Below, piece after piece: positions 47,351 to 57,920 of a DNA stretch of 64,000 bases; the first letter of the stretch is position 1; each line of letters begins with the position of its first letter. Location: contig CM066987.1 of the NCBI GenBank assembly GCA_033977485.1, positions 87,886,588-87,950,587 on the forward strand. Direction: 5' to 3'. The notes under the pieces are model-generated. The model ran no database searches. It was not told where the DNA came from and saw only the letters and a list, made by a program, of their open reading frames with translations. The stretch is from Hydrangea macrophylla. Its lineage: Eukaryota; Streptophyta; Magnoliopsida; Cornales; Hydrangeaceae. The translations under genes were made by a program, and so were the position numbers.

Positions 47351-48660
47351 AATGTACATGTATGTGTGTTTGCAGAGTTTGTCAAAAATCATCTGACAAC
47401 AAGTTTGATATAATAGACGAAGAAGAAGAAAAATTGCCAAATCTTCTGTGTGAGGTGATGAACGCAATGACGATTGCATCACAGAATCTCGCCGATTAAA
47501 AGGAGAAGCAAACGAGGAACAGTTCATTCACAACTCACGCAGAGAAATTATACTACACACTGTCATAGAGAGAATAGTTTGGGGAGGTTATCATGTGAGC
47601 ACTTCATATTGTCCCTAGAAATAGGATCTTTAGTTTTTCTTTGCCATTTCTAGTTATAGTAGTTGTAAAAATTTACCCTTATGTAATTGATGATTTCATG
47701 TTAAAAAATATGTAACAAAACTTTGTGTACTGTATTTCTCAAATTAAAATAGTCTTTTTTTCTTGTAGGTCCTTTGTCAATTTGTAGTAGTAAAATATTC
47801 CTATCAAAGTTTTAATTTAATATTTTTTGTTTAGTTGGTACTTATAGTTGTCCCCTAAAATAGTTTGAAACCCTAAATTTCCAATTTTTATAGCAATATT
47901 TCCATTCACTTGAAGACAGATTTTGCAACTAAATGCCAGATTTTTTAGCCACGTAGTTGTTATAATCACCTACGAAAGCCCCAAGCATACCCTATCCATA
48001 TCTCACTCCCAAATTAGATTAGGATTTGGTTTGGCCTCCCTTGTGTTCTTGGAGTTCAACCTCATCCCCACAAGAAGTCAAAGTCAAAGGTTTAGTATTT
48101 TATTTTTGGTTCAGTATTTCTATTTATTTATTTTATTAGCCTATTTGTACTAAACTTTGTTGTTTTGCAGATTCCACAAATTCAACCCAACTCATGTTAA
48201 GTGAAGAAAAAAATATATTAATATTATATTTCACCCTTACGTTAGTTTTATAACATTACTTTGAATTGGACAATGATTGTGTGTATCTATTTAGTTTATC
48301 TTTAAAAAGTTATTTGGAAGACAGTTTCAATTCCAAAATTGGTAGGACAAAATTTTAATTGGGGACATGCAACAAAAACTTAGAAACCACAGCTTTTGTG
48401 CACTAATCTTAAATGGGCAAATTTATTTGCATGGGTTATTTTTTTCATTTATAGATAAAAATATCTATGTATCTATAGTTTATGACCATTTAACCTGTTT
48501 ATAGACTATGGCTATATTGGATATCAAAAGATTACATATTTGAAATAAGAATCTAATTATATGGATTATCAAACTATGCCTTTTGTCATAAAAAAAAACA
48601 CCTAGCATACTCAAACAATTCATTTGACAAAATTTATATTTCAAACATGTGTTGATATGT
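47350..48660. other. AT-rich spacer without a gene
   Basis: No supported coding region, RNA gene or TE end. Base composition is clearly more AT-rich than the element that starts at about 48665. Confidence 0.55.
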
Positions 48661-48664
48661 CCAA

Positions 48665-50320
48665 GATTATCCAGTCATGAAGTCAGTCTGCCACGTCACT
48701 GCGATCCCGAGGTGTTCGTCAGGATCGCCCAGTTTGTGCCAACGGGCCGGGTACAAAAGTCCACGGCATCCCGTGTACCTAGCCAGCGGCGAACGCAGGA
48801 ACAAATTGAGATGCTTTTGGCCAGACAGAAAAAGCGTCCGTTCAGAAGCCCGCTCGGGTACGAAGGCAAGCCCGTTCTGCCCTGGTGTCCCCACCGGATT
48901 GGGAACACCTCGGTGACGGCGAGCGCAGCTAGCCAACCAGGCGCTCACGGAGGTGAGCTCGGCCCAATCCTCGCCGGGTGGAGGTTGTCAGGACTATCAT
49001 CAACCGACGGCGCGTAGCCAGAGGGGAAGAGCTAGGACGGAAGGCCCGGGAATCAGCCGAAGACCCTCCGATCCAGAGCCAGGGGGACCTTAGGCACACG
49101 ATTACTCGGACCCGGAGCCGGGCTCTATCCCCGAGGTCGACGCACTTTGAGGAAGAGGCGTCGTCATCTGATCTGACCTACCGCTCGGATATAGAGAAGG
49201 AAATTGGACGGGATAACATTAAGGCCCAGTTCAAGGAACTATAACAACATATTGAGAGGTTGAGCCGCAAGTCCGGCCATGACCTCACCAACATGAAGAC
49301 AGAATCACCTACACCACTCGGGTGATGCAGTTCCCTATCCTGCGGAAGTTCAAACCCCCTTGCCTCAGCTCCTACGATGGCACAGGGAGCCCGGTGGACC
49401 ATGTCCGTACCTACAAGTCTCAGATGGCACTGGTCACCACGGTGGATGAGCTACTGTGCCTGGCCTTTCCCAGTACCCTCAAAGGGTCAGCAGCACAGTG
49501 GTTCCATGCTCTAAAGCCCCGGATGGTCAATGACTTCAAAGCCCTCAGCAAGCTGTTCATCAACCAGTTTGTCGGGATACTCGATCGTTCACAACTGAAC
49601 ACTCAGCTGCTGACTGTCAAGAAATGCAAGGGGGAGTCCTTAAGGGAGTATGTGGACTATTTCAACTAGCAAAGGCTTCAGATTCGCAATCTCAATGAAA
49701 TGGCCACAATTATGGCCTTCTGTTTGGGAGTTCAACACACCAAAATTGCCACGTCGTTTCATCGTGACCGTCCGGCAACCCTGGTGGAGCTTTCGGACAA
49801 GGTTGGTAAGTACATAGACACCGAGGAGTTCCTGAAAGTAAAGCTCGCTAGCCAGGCAGGAGACAAATCCCTGAAGGCTAAGCACAAGCGTGAAGGATTT
49901 GAGAAGGGCCCGGGAAAGAAGTCGAAGCAAGATCAAAAGGATGTCCGAGGTCAGCCCCCGATTGCTTTTACACCCCTTTCCCGGCCCATACAAGAAGTCA
50001 TGGCCGCCGCCAAGGCACAAAGGTTGCTTCAGCAGCCAACAAAGCTCAAAGCCCCGCCCAGGAAGAGGAATCGGAACAAGTTTTGCCGCTTCCATATAGA
50101 CCATGGCCACAACACAGAGGACTGCTTCAAGTTAAAGATAGTAATTGAAAATTTGATTTAGCAAGGTCATCTTGCAGAGTACGTCGCAACAAATGGACCG
50201 CGTACGCAAGGAGCCCGAGCTCCCTGTCAAATACAGCCTCTCGGTCAAATTAATGTGATCTCTGGAGGAACGTCGGGCGGCGGGGACTCATAGTCGACAC
50301 GGAAGAGGCATGCTCGGGCA
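48665..50320 (+). pseudogene. Gag of element G
   Basis: Coding-like sequence begins by about 48680 (QRRTQEQIEMLLARQKKR). The conserved capsid-like domain is 49322-49669 and onward (LRKFKPPCLSSYDGTGSPVD, AAQWFHALKPRMVNDF, LREYVDYFN), interrupted by a TAG at 49667-49669, then QRLQIRNLNEMATIMAFCLG. Basic linker and a C-x2-H-x4-H-x4-C finger (CRFHIDHGHNTEDC, about 50086-50130) follow. A second stop at 50159-50161 and a third at about 50291 separate it from protease; all are in one frame, so these look like point mutations. Confidence 0.85.
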
Positions 50321-50326
50321 TCCCGG

Positions 50327-50918
50327 GTGGATGTTTGGCAGGTCCAATCCACCGTCTCCCCTCTAACTGATGTCATGACATTTACCTCTGGCGATTTGCT
50401 GGGCGTCCACTACCCCCATGATGACTCGCTAATTGTGACGCTTTCTATAGCCAAGTACATGGTCAAGAGGGTGCTGGTGGACATGGGCAGCTCATCCGAC
50501 ATCATGTTCACGTTAGCATTTGATCAGCTCGGGATATCCAAGGATCGGCTCCGGCCGGTTGCTACTCCCCTGGTAGGATAGGATTCAATGGCTCCAGCAC
50601 ACAACCACTCGGAACAATCGAGCTCCCAGTTCTCATGGGGACCTACCCTCAGCAGGCTTCCGTGCTGACAAATTTGTGATCGTGGAAGCCCCGCCGGCCT
50701 ACAATGTCATTCTTGGGAGGCCGACCCTCAACAAGGCCAGGGCAGTTGTCTCCACTTACAGCTTAATGGTGAAGTTCCCAACTCCTCAGGGACCCGGAAG
50801 CTTGTGTGGAGATCAGATTACCGCTTGGAGTTGCTATGTTAGCTCGTTGCACCGAGGGGCTATCACCAAAACATTAAACGTCCAGGAGATGGACCCCGGG
50901 ACCAGAGTGACACGATAG
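50327..50918 (+). pseudogene. Protease of element G
   Basis: Retropepsin-like: RVLVDMGSSSDIMF carries the active-site Asp (D-x-G-S-S; Met where Gly or Asn is usual in Tat). After a frameshift near 50580 the frame 50676-50918 gives PPAYNVILGRPTLNKARAVV, the conserved C-terminal LGRP block. It is broken by the frameshift and a stop. Confidence 0.85.
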
Positions 50919-51039
50919 GTCCAGTGGAAGAATTGGAAAGAGTGATGTCGAATCCCGAGTACCCAGACCGCACGGCAGCATCGGTACCCTACTGGAGCCT
51001 GGCTTGAAGGAAAAACTAACTCAGTTCCTGCGACAAAAT

Positions 51040-52241
51040 TAAGACGTTTTTGCTTGGAGTCATGAGGATATGCCCAGGATTAACCCCTGGATAATGTCTC
51101 ATCGTCTTAATGTCAGCCCAGATTGTCGGCCGGTGAAGCGGAAGAGAAGGGGCATGGCCCTCGAGAGGCAGATAGCAGTATCCAAAGAGGTGGAAAAGCT
51201 CCTGAAGGCAAAGTCCATCCGAGAGGTCCACCACCCGACTGGTTAGTTAATGTCTTTCTGGTCAAAAAAAGCAACGGGAAGTGGAGGATGTGTGTGGACT
51301 TCACCGACCTCAACAAGACCTGCCCCAAGGATTGCTATCCGCTGCCCAGGATAGACCTCCTTGTGGATTCCACGGTCGGTCACTCACTCCTCTCGTTCAT
51401 GGATGCCTACTCGGGGTACTACCAGATCAGCATACACCCCGGGGACGAAGAGAAGACTGCATTCATCACTGACCAGGGGACGTATTGTTACAAGGTTATG
51501 CCATTCAGCCTCAAGAATGCCGCGGCCACCTACCAATGCTTGGTCAACTACATGTTCAAGGACCTGATCGGGAAATCTATGGAAGTGTACGTGGATGATC
51601 TGCTGGTCAAGAGCCAGGACGCGTCCGACCACCTTGAGCATTTGGCCAGGGCCTTCAGCATTTTGAGAAAATTTGGGATGAGGTTAAACCCGACCAATTA
51701 TACCTTTGGAGTCTCATCCAGGAAATTCCTGGGCCATCAAGTCAGCAGACGGGGAATTGAGGCAAACCCCGAAAAGATCCAAGCCATCATCAACATTCGG
51801 TCGCCCAAATCGACGAAGGAGGTTCAAAGTTTAGCCGGACGGGTGGCCGCATTTAAAATCCTCCGTAAGGCGTTTCACTGGTCAGAAGAGCGTGAAGAGG
51901 CATTCCATGAATTCAAGAAGTACTTGGTGTCCCCTCCTCTACTCTCAACACCCGTACAGGGGGAAGAATTGTTCTTAGACTTGGCAGTGTTACCCTTAGT
52001 GGTTAGCTCGGCACTCATTCGGGAAAAGCACGGAATACAGTTCCTAGTGTACTATACTAGTAGGGCGCTCCAAGGGGCGGAGAGCAGATACTCCCGTATC
52101 GAAAAATTGGCGTTCACCCTCATCACCTCTGCCCGAAGGCTCCGTCCGTACTTTCAGGCCCATGTCATTGTCGTCCTCACAGACCAACCTCTCCGCAGGA
52201 TCCTAAGCCGGCCCGACACGTCCGGGAGGCTCGTCAAGTGA
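51040..52241 (+). pseudogene. Reverse transcriptase of element G
   Basis: The N-terminus (RKRRGMALERQIAVSKEVEK) is in another frame; a one-base loss near 51240 joins it to VFLVKKSNGKWRMCVDFTDL. RT blocks then follow: FMDAYSGYYQI, TYCYKVMPFSLKNAAATYQ, the YVDDLL catalytic box (51588-51605), and FLGHQVSRRGIEANPEKI. A short in-frame deletion lies after LAGRVAA (about 51855), removing residues before the connection domain. A TGA at 52239-52241 replaces a Trp codon. The catalytic residues are intact but the gene is not. Confidence 0.9.
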
Positions 52242-52244
52242 GCC

Positions 52245-52760
52245 TTGGAATTAGAGGAATTTGAAGTGGTCTACCGACCCCGGACGGCCATCAAGGGACA
52301 AGCCGTAGCAGACTTTTTGGTTGAGTTTACGTATCCAAAAGACCCGGTTGAAGAGTTTGAGCCGCCGGTCCTACCACCCGGGTTACAGGCTGACATCCTT
52401 ACCTGGGTACTGAACGTGGACGGTTCATCGAATCAGCAAGGCAGCTGGGCAGGAATCATCCTAACTACCCCCGACAGCATCTAGCTCGAGTACGCACTAA
52501 GGTTCGGGTTCTGTGCCTCCAACAACGAGGCCGAATACGAATCCCTATTGGTCGGATTACAATTAGCCATTTCGATGAGTGCACAACAGGTCCAGGGATA
52601 CAGCGATTCCCAGCACGTGGTCAATCAGGTCAACCAAGAGTACGAAGCGAGGGAAGACAACATGGTAGCCTACTTGGACCTTGTCCGAGCGGTTTCCCAG
52701 AAGCTCTGGGATTTTCCATCACGCAGATACCCAGAGAGGAAAACACCAGGGCCGACTGGT
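52245..52760 (+). pseudogene. RNase H (Tat second type) of element G
   Basis: The same frame continues after the TGA: connection/RNase H1 remnant (LELEEFEVVYRPRTAIKGQ, VADFLVEF) then LNVDGSSNQQGSWAGI, a TAG at 52482-52484, and ASNNEAEYESLLVGLQLA...YSDSQHVVNQV. The D...E...D pattern of RNase H is visible. VDGSSN and NNEAEYE are typical of the archaeal-like RNase H domain found in Tat elements. A frameshift near 52710 ends the frame. Confidence 0.8.
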
Positions 52761-54119
52761 TGGCCCGCCTTTCCTCATCTTCTGAGTCAGACTTGCCCGA
52801 GATAAGGATAGAATATCTACCCGAGCTAAGTGTGATGAACTCAGAAGACATGGAAGTAGATTCGGTCACCCTGGGACCCAGCTGGATGGACCCGATTATG
52901 GCATTCTTGACAACAGGTGTGCTACCAGACGAGAAAGAAGAGGCCCGCCGGGTCAAATACCGGGCGGCCCGATACCATCTCGTTGACGGCATCCTCTACA
53001 AGAGGGGATTCTCTATCCTGTACCTCCGTTGTGTCCACACCGCACAGGTCCAAGCGGTATTGTTTGAAATCCACAAAGGAGTGTGCGAGAATCACATCGG
53101 AGGTCGAGCACTCCCCAGGAAGGCCCTATTGCAAGGTTACCACTTGCCAATCATGGCCCGAGATTCTCAAGAGTACGTTAGAAGGTGTGATAAGTGTCAA
53201 AGATACTTCCCTATGATAAATTGACCGGGAGAGCTCCAGACACCGATCCATAGCCCCTGGCCGTTCGCCCAGTGGGGTATTGACATTGTCGCTCCCTTGC
53301 CGATGGAAAAAAGACAGGTCAAGTTCGCCGCCATCGCTGTTGATTACTTCACGAAATGGGCAGAGGCTGAGCCCTTGGCGACAATAGCCGAACGGAAAAT
53401 GGAAAGCTTCGTGGAAAGGAATATCCTCAGTAGGTTCGGCATCCCCCGGGTCCTAGTCAGTGATAACAGTAGACAATTCGACACCCCTGTCTTCAGGCAG
53501 TTCTACTCGGTCTATGGGATACTCAATCACTATTCGTCCCCCAAGCACCCTCAAGACAATGGTCAAGTCGAGGTGACAAACCGGACAATCTTGCAGTCAA
53601 TCAAAACAAGGCTCGAAAACGCCAAAGGGCTGTGGGCTGAAGAACTGCCAACCCTCCTGTGGGCCTACCACACTACACCCCTGAGCGGCAATAGGTCAGA
53701 CGCCGTTCTCTTTAAACTACGAATTCGAGGCGATGGTCCCCATAGAGCATGGGTTGCCTACATATCGGGTGGCGAATTTCAGTGCGCCAGACAACGAAGA
53801 CGCTCACAGATCAGAACTGGATTTGGTGGAGGAAAAAAGAGACCGAGCATATCTAAAGGTGGCAGCCTACAAGCAACGGGTCTCGCAATATTACAACAGC
53901 AAGGTGAAGCATCACAGTTTTCAAATAGGAGACCTCGTCCTTAAGGCAGTAAACCAGTCCACCCGAATCCCAAGCCATGGAAAATTGGGGCCAAACTGGG
54001 AAGGCCCATATAAAGTAACCCGGGTCAAACGACCGGGAACTTACTGGCTGCAGAGCCTGAACGGACACGATCTCTCTCATCCTTGGAATGTGCAACACCT
54101 CCACAAGTACTATCAGTAA
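52760..54119 (+). pseudogene. Integrase of element G
   Basis: The zinc-binding H2C2 domain lies at about 53060-53210 (EIHKGVCENHIGG...RRCDKCQRY), followed by a TGA at 53222-53224. The core has Asp at 53282 (GIDIVAPLP), Asp at 53462 (VSDNSRQFD) and Glu at 53570 (NGQVEVTNRTI), with 35 residues between the last two (DD35E). A frameshift near 53710 moves the C-terminal part to 53733-54119, which ends with KLGPNWEGPYKVTRV and HLHKYYQ before TAA. No chromodomain is present, as expected for Tat. Confidence 0.9.
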
Positions 54120-54380
54120 CACTTGACCATGGGCAATTTAGCATTAGTAGGAAAAATTTAGCATTGTAGCTCTAATTGAGCAAATGCTATAAATTTTTAT
54201 TTTTAAATAAAATTGAATGGTTTACTTTGAAAATTTACTCCTATCAATATCCCGTGCAACGCAGAAAAATCCTCAAGCCTAACCTCGAGACATGAAAAAC
54301 CTTGGCTGATAACCAAGGCAGAAAAGACCTCGGGCTCCGAACCGAGGCACAAAAGACCACGGGGTCACCCTCGAGGAACC

Positions 54381-54757
54381 CGCTTTGCTTAGGTCCAACT
54401 GACAATGGGGGCAAACCCCTAGGTGGCTGACGATGGCAAGCTTCAAAGGACCCTACAACCACCTATGTTCCAAGTCGGTTTCCTACGGTCACTCCTCACC
54501 ACACCCCCGCCTTCGCAGGACGCTCGGGGGGCAAGGGGATACCAGACCCAAACAGGAAATTACTCAACGCTTTGCTTAGGTCCAACCGACGATGGGGGCA
54601 AACCCCTAGGTGGCCGACGATGGCGAGCTTCAAAGGACCCTACAACCACCCATGTTCCAGATCGGTTTTCTACCGCCACTTACTCCTGCACTCCGGTCTT
54701 GGCAAAATACTTGGGGGACGGGGGAATATTAGGCCATACCAGGAAATTACACCGATC
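54381..54757 (+). repeat. Tandem duplication, about 187 bp
   Basis: Copy 1 (54381-54567) and copy 2 (54568-54757) both start CGCTTTGCTTAGGTCCAAC and contain GGGGGCAAACCCCTAGGTGG and GCTTCAAAGGACCCTACAAC. The second halves are more diverged. Confidence 0.9.
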
Positions 54758-54807
54758 ACTAAAAGAACTTGGAATCCCGACATTCCTAAATACTTACAGT
54801 GATCAGA

Positions 54808-54930
54808 GATAGACATCCCGGACGGTAAAACAGGATACTCCTATAATACACCGAGACATCCCGGATAATAAAACAGGATACTCCAATAATACACCGGGAC
54901 ATCCCGGATGCTAAACAGGACAAGTTCCTA
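54808..54930 (+). repeat. Tandem repeat, about 43-bp unit (3 copies)
   Basis: Units of GACATCCCGGA...TAAAACAGGATACTCC and AATACACC. Confidence 0.85.
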
Positions 54931-55314
54931 TGGTACACTAGGCAATCACCTTGAAAACGGGTCGAGAAGACCAGGTGTTCTACTGGTTATGGTCCTAAAC
55001 CATTTTCTAAGATAGGGGCTTAGGTCGGCTAAAAATCAAACGGATACTAGCAATCACAAACAGGCAAAGTACAGACAATAGTAAGCAATTAATGGAAAGA
55101 AAATTGGCCTCGAGGGCCTTTTCATTAATTACAAAAGTATGTACACTGCCTGGGGGTCAATTATAGTAGCCTCCTCCCCCTAAAAAAAAATACACACACA
55201 CATACCCAGAGGTCATGGGTTATCCACGAAGACCAACTCTTCCTCCCCAGCGGCCTACTATTCCACAACAGGGTCCCCGATCGGTGCAGCTTCAACAACG
55301 ATCTTGGCGTCAGC

Positions 55315-56075
55315 TTAGCCCTCCTTGCAGTAACTGGACTCAGCCCACGAGTAGCCAGACAGGTCCCAGTTGGGGTGGTCGACAGCAGCCCGCTTAGCCA
55401 AATTTGCATAGCCAGTGAAGAATCCTACCTCAAACTCCTCCTCGGCGTCCTTGGCTTTGGCGTCCCGAGCGCCAGTGAGCTCAGAAAGTGTAGCCGTCAT
55501 GGCCGCCAGGTCTTTCTCAGCAGTGATCCTCCCGGCTTCCGCAATTGCAGATTTCATCTCTGCAATCTTCCGGGCAGCTCGCTCGATTGAGAGAGAGTCG
55601 GGGGTCTCCCCCAGCTCCAGGGCCACTGTCTAGGACTTTTCCTCCTCCACGGAGAGAGTAAACTCCGTGGACTCCCAGGCAGCCTTCTCCACAGACAAGT
55701 CAGCCTCCGCAGCGGCCATCCTCTCGGTAACTCCGGGAAGGGTAGCTTCAGCCCCTACTGCAATGCAGCCAATCTGCAAGATCAAAATAATGTCAGTATA
55801 CATATGAAAGAATGGCTAATGCTCATGTTACAGAATGACTTACCATGTGGCTGATGCTATAGAGCCAACCGATTATAGCCTCGGGACTCAGCAGAGTGCA
55901 TTTGTCTATCTGACTCTGTAGCAGCCTGGGCCGGACCCTTCCATGGATATCGTCCGCTGTCTTAATCGCCAGCCTCTAGGAGGGACCCGCACAAGCTGTC
56001 TCCTCCATGCTGGGGAAGGAGACCCCGGACGGCTTGGGGCGGGAGGAAGAGGTGATGGTGCGGGAATAGTAGCGC
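55315..56075 (-). pseudogene. Spliced antisense ORF of element G, broken
   Basis: On the minus strand two exons are supported. Exon 1 (56075-55844, cut by element B) ends ...WLYSISHM at a GTAAGT donor. A 70-bp intron (55843-55774) ends TTTTGATCTTGCAG. Exon 2 (55773-55315) begins IGCIAVGAEATLPG, continues as an Ala/Glu-rich heptad-like coiled coil (ERMAAAEADLSVEKAAW, AARKIAEMKSAIAEAG) and ends GFFTGYANLAKRAAVDHP then NWDLSGY before TAA. In-frame TAGs at 55976-55978 and 55630-55632 break it. Antisense extra ORFs between integrase and 3' LTR are known in Tat/Retand elements; their role is unknown. Confidence 0.7.
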
Positions 56076-56787
56076 TGTAGACACCCCGATTTTGACCAAA
56101 CGTCAAATCCAGGGATTGGCTACCTCTTAAAAGACCGATGATGACAATGGCCGGTTACATTCGAAGATTTTCCAGGAAATTCAAAATCTTCAATTGATTC
56201 TTCAAGGCAAATTTCAAAATTAAAAATAGAAAATATAAAAAAGGAAAAAGAAGAGAGAGAGAGTTTGGGTATTCAGGAGAAACCCGAACAATGAAGAACG
56301 TGTGAGAAACCCAGTCTGGGAACCAGTTTTTAAGAGGATAAAAATAAAAAAAAATAATAAAGAAGAGTTCTTTTGAAAGAGATGGGAGGACAAAATAAAT
56401 AAAAAATCTTGGAAAAAGAGAAAATACAAAAAGAGAGTAGTATATTCAAAATATACCATGCACATGGTTGATACCATGCACATGGGGGATCTTAATGCAA
56501 ATATATACATACATAGAATAAAAAGAATTGTGTTTACACCAACATATTTTTGAAAAATCAAAAAGAGGGACAAAAATTAGTTAGCCCCGGCACGTGAAAA
56601 ACGCGGCGGCACTCACTGAGTGCCGCGCCGGCACTCTCTGTTTGCCTCCCGGCACTCAGCGAGTGCCGCCCGGCATCCAGCGAGTGCCGCTGGCTGTAAC
56701 AGACTGCATTTTCCCACATGTTCTAGAAGAAAACCTTGCACATGGGTCTCCACCCGAATTTACCCATCTATCCCTGGAATAATGGCC

Positions 56788-56795
56788 TATATAAA
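56788..56795 (+). promoter_or_regulatory. TATA box of LTR B
   Basis: TATATAAA in the context GGCCTATATAAACA, the same 14-base context as in LTR A. Confidence 0.7.
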
Positions 56796-57479
56796 CAAAA
56801 TCTCCTCTTCCATTTTGAGAGGTTGAACTTGGAAATCAAGAGATATATATACACAAGAATCATATAGATTTTAGAGAGAGAGAGAGAAGAAGAATTTCTT
56901 GAAGAAGCTTGAAGAATTTGAAGAACTTTGAAGAAAATTTGGGAAATCTTGGAAGATCTTCACAAGAAGTTGAAGAATCCCTTGAGGTTTTAGAGGTAAC
57001 CTCTCAATCACTTGATAGAATTAGGCCATTCAATCACAAGTTCATAGTTCTAGGAACTTTACACATTTTCAAAACCTCTCTTCTTACCTCATTTCATCAC
57101 ACACCACTTAGAACTTGTGATTGAATCTCATATTATTTCATTGATTTGGATCTAATTGATGCCTTGGGTTTAAAATAAATTCAATTTTGAAGAATTTGTG
57201 TTCTTAGTTTCTCTAAACAAACTTTGATTTCTTATTTCTACCATTTCTTGTAAGGCTCATGAGATTTTACATATCCTAGTGAGCCTCTTTGAGTCTTGAT
57301 TCCTTAGTTTCCTATGATCTTATGATCCATATGGAGATTAAAATGAAATCATAGTCATAATCTACACATAATTGTTGAGGTTCAAGTCTTAATCCATGAC
57401 TTGAACCTCTTCATTAAGAAATCTTATGGAATCCTTACTATATTCCAATGAGGTTTTGAGTAGATGTTAACTATATTTA

Positions 57480-57920
57480 GACTCCAATGACCATCAAATG
57501 GTAGGAGAAAGTGTGTTAGTTCAAGTCTACTCCCATGGTTTAGACTAATCCTTCCCTTAGGTTTTTGAGAAGCTTCTTTCATACTTCGTCTAAAACCTAC
57601 ATATGAGCATGTCTCTAACTCCAATGACCATCAAATGGTAGGAGTGATAAGTTGAATTCAAGCTTGGGTCCATAGGCTTGAATTCTTTATTTGAGGATTT
57701 TGTGAAGTTCATTTTAATACTTCATCAAGATCCATAAGTGTAAGGTGTCTTAAAACTCCAATGACCATCAAATGGTAGGAGTAGTGATTTGAATCCAAAC
57801 TCTTATCCATGGATTTGAGTCCATTGTCCTTTGGATCTTGTGGAGTCCATGTTATACTTAATTAAAATCTATGAGCATATATGACTCTTAGTCTTCAATG
57901 ACCATCAAATGGTAGAAGAA
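57480..57920 (+). repeat. Dispersed repeats in LTR B, about 137-bp period
   Basis: Four copies of a unit containing CTCCAATGACCATCAAATGG then TAGGAG, followed by TTCAAG/TTGAATCCA-like words and a CTTTTGTGAAGTTCAT-like block. Periods are close to 137 bp. Coding potential is absent. Confidence 0.75.

Larger units (their letters stand above)
54120..55160 (+). other. 3' noncoding region of element G
   Basis: No gene is seen between integrase and the antisense ORF. It contains the two repeat sets listed next and an AT-rich stretch (54135-54240). Confidence 0.7.
48665..56075 (+). mobile_element. Tat-type gag-pol retrotransposon G, 5'-truncated and broken
   Basis: The order on the plus strand is gag leader, gag, protease, RT, RNase H, integrase, then 3' noncoding repeats and an antisense ORF. 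The sequence begins abruptly at about 48665 without LTR or PBS, and at 56075 it is cut by element B. At least five in-frame stops and five frameshifts occur across gag-pol, so it is inactive. It is GC-richer than its flanks. RT and the second RNase H type place it in the Tat group. Confidence 0.85.

Noticed and set aside
47400..47500. Possible exon with a TTTGCAG acceptor-like site at 47374-47380
   Set aside because: No open frame of useful length or recognisable protein follows, so no gene can be supported.
48649..49017. 122-codon frame as a separate host gene
   Set aside because: It overlaps the start of element G, shares its base composition and leads into gag; no independent domain was recognised.
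49640..50110. Minus-strand 156-codon frame opposite gag G
   Set aside because: It is a shadow of the gag reading frame; the plus strand carries the conserved Gag domain and zinc finger.
56220..56573. Minus-strand 117-codon Phe/Leu-rich frame
   Set aside because: It derives from purine-rich LTR B sequence read in reverse; the hydrophobic character is compositional.
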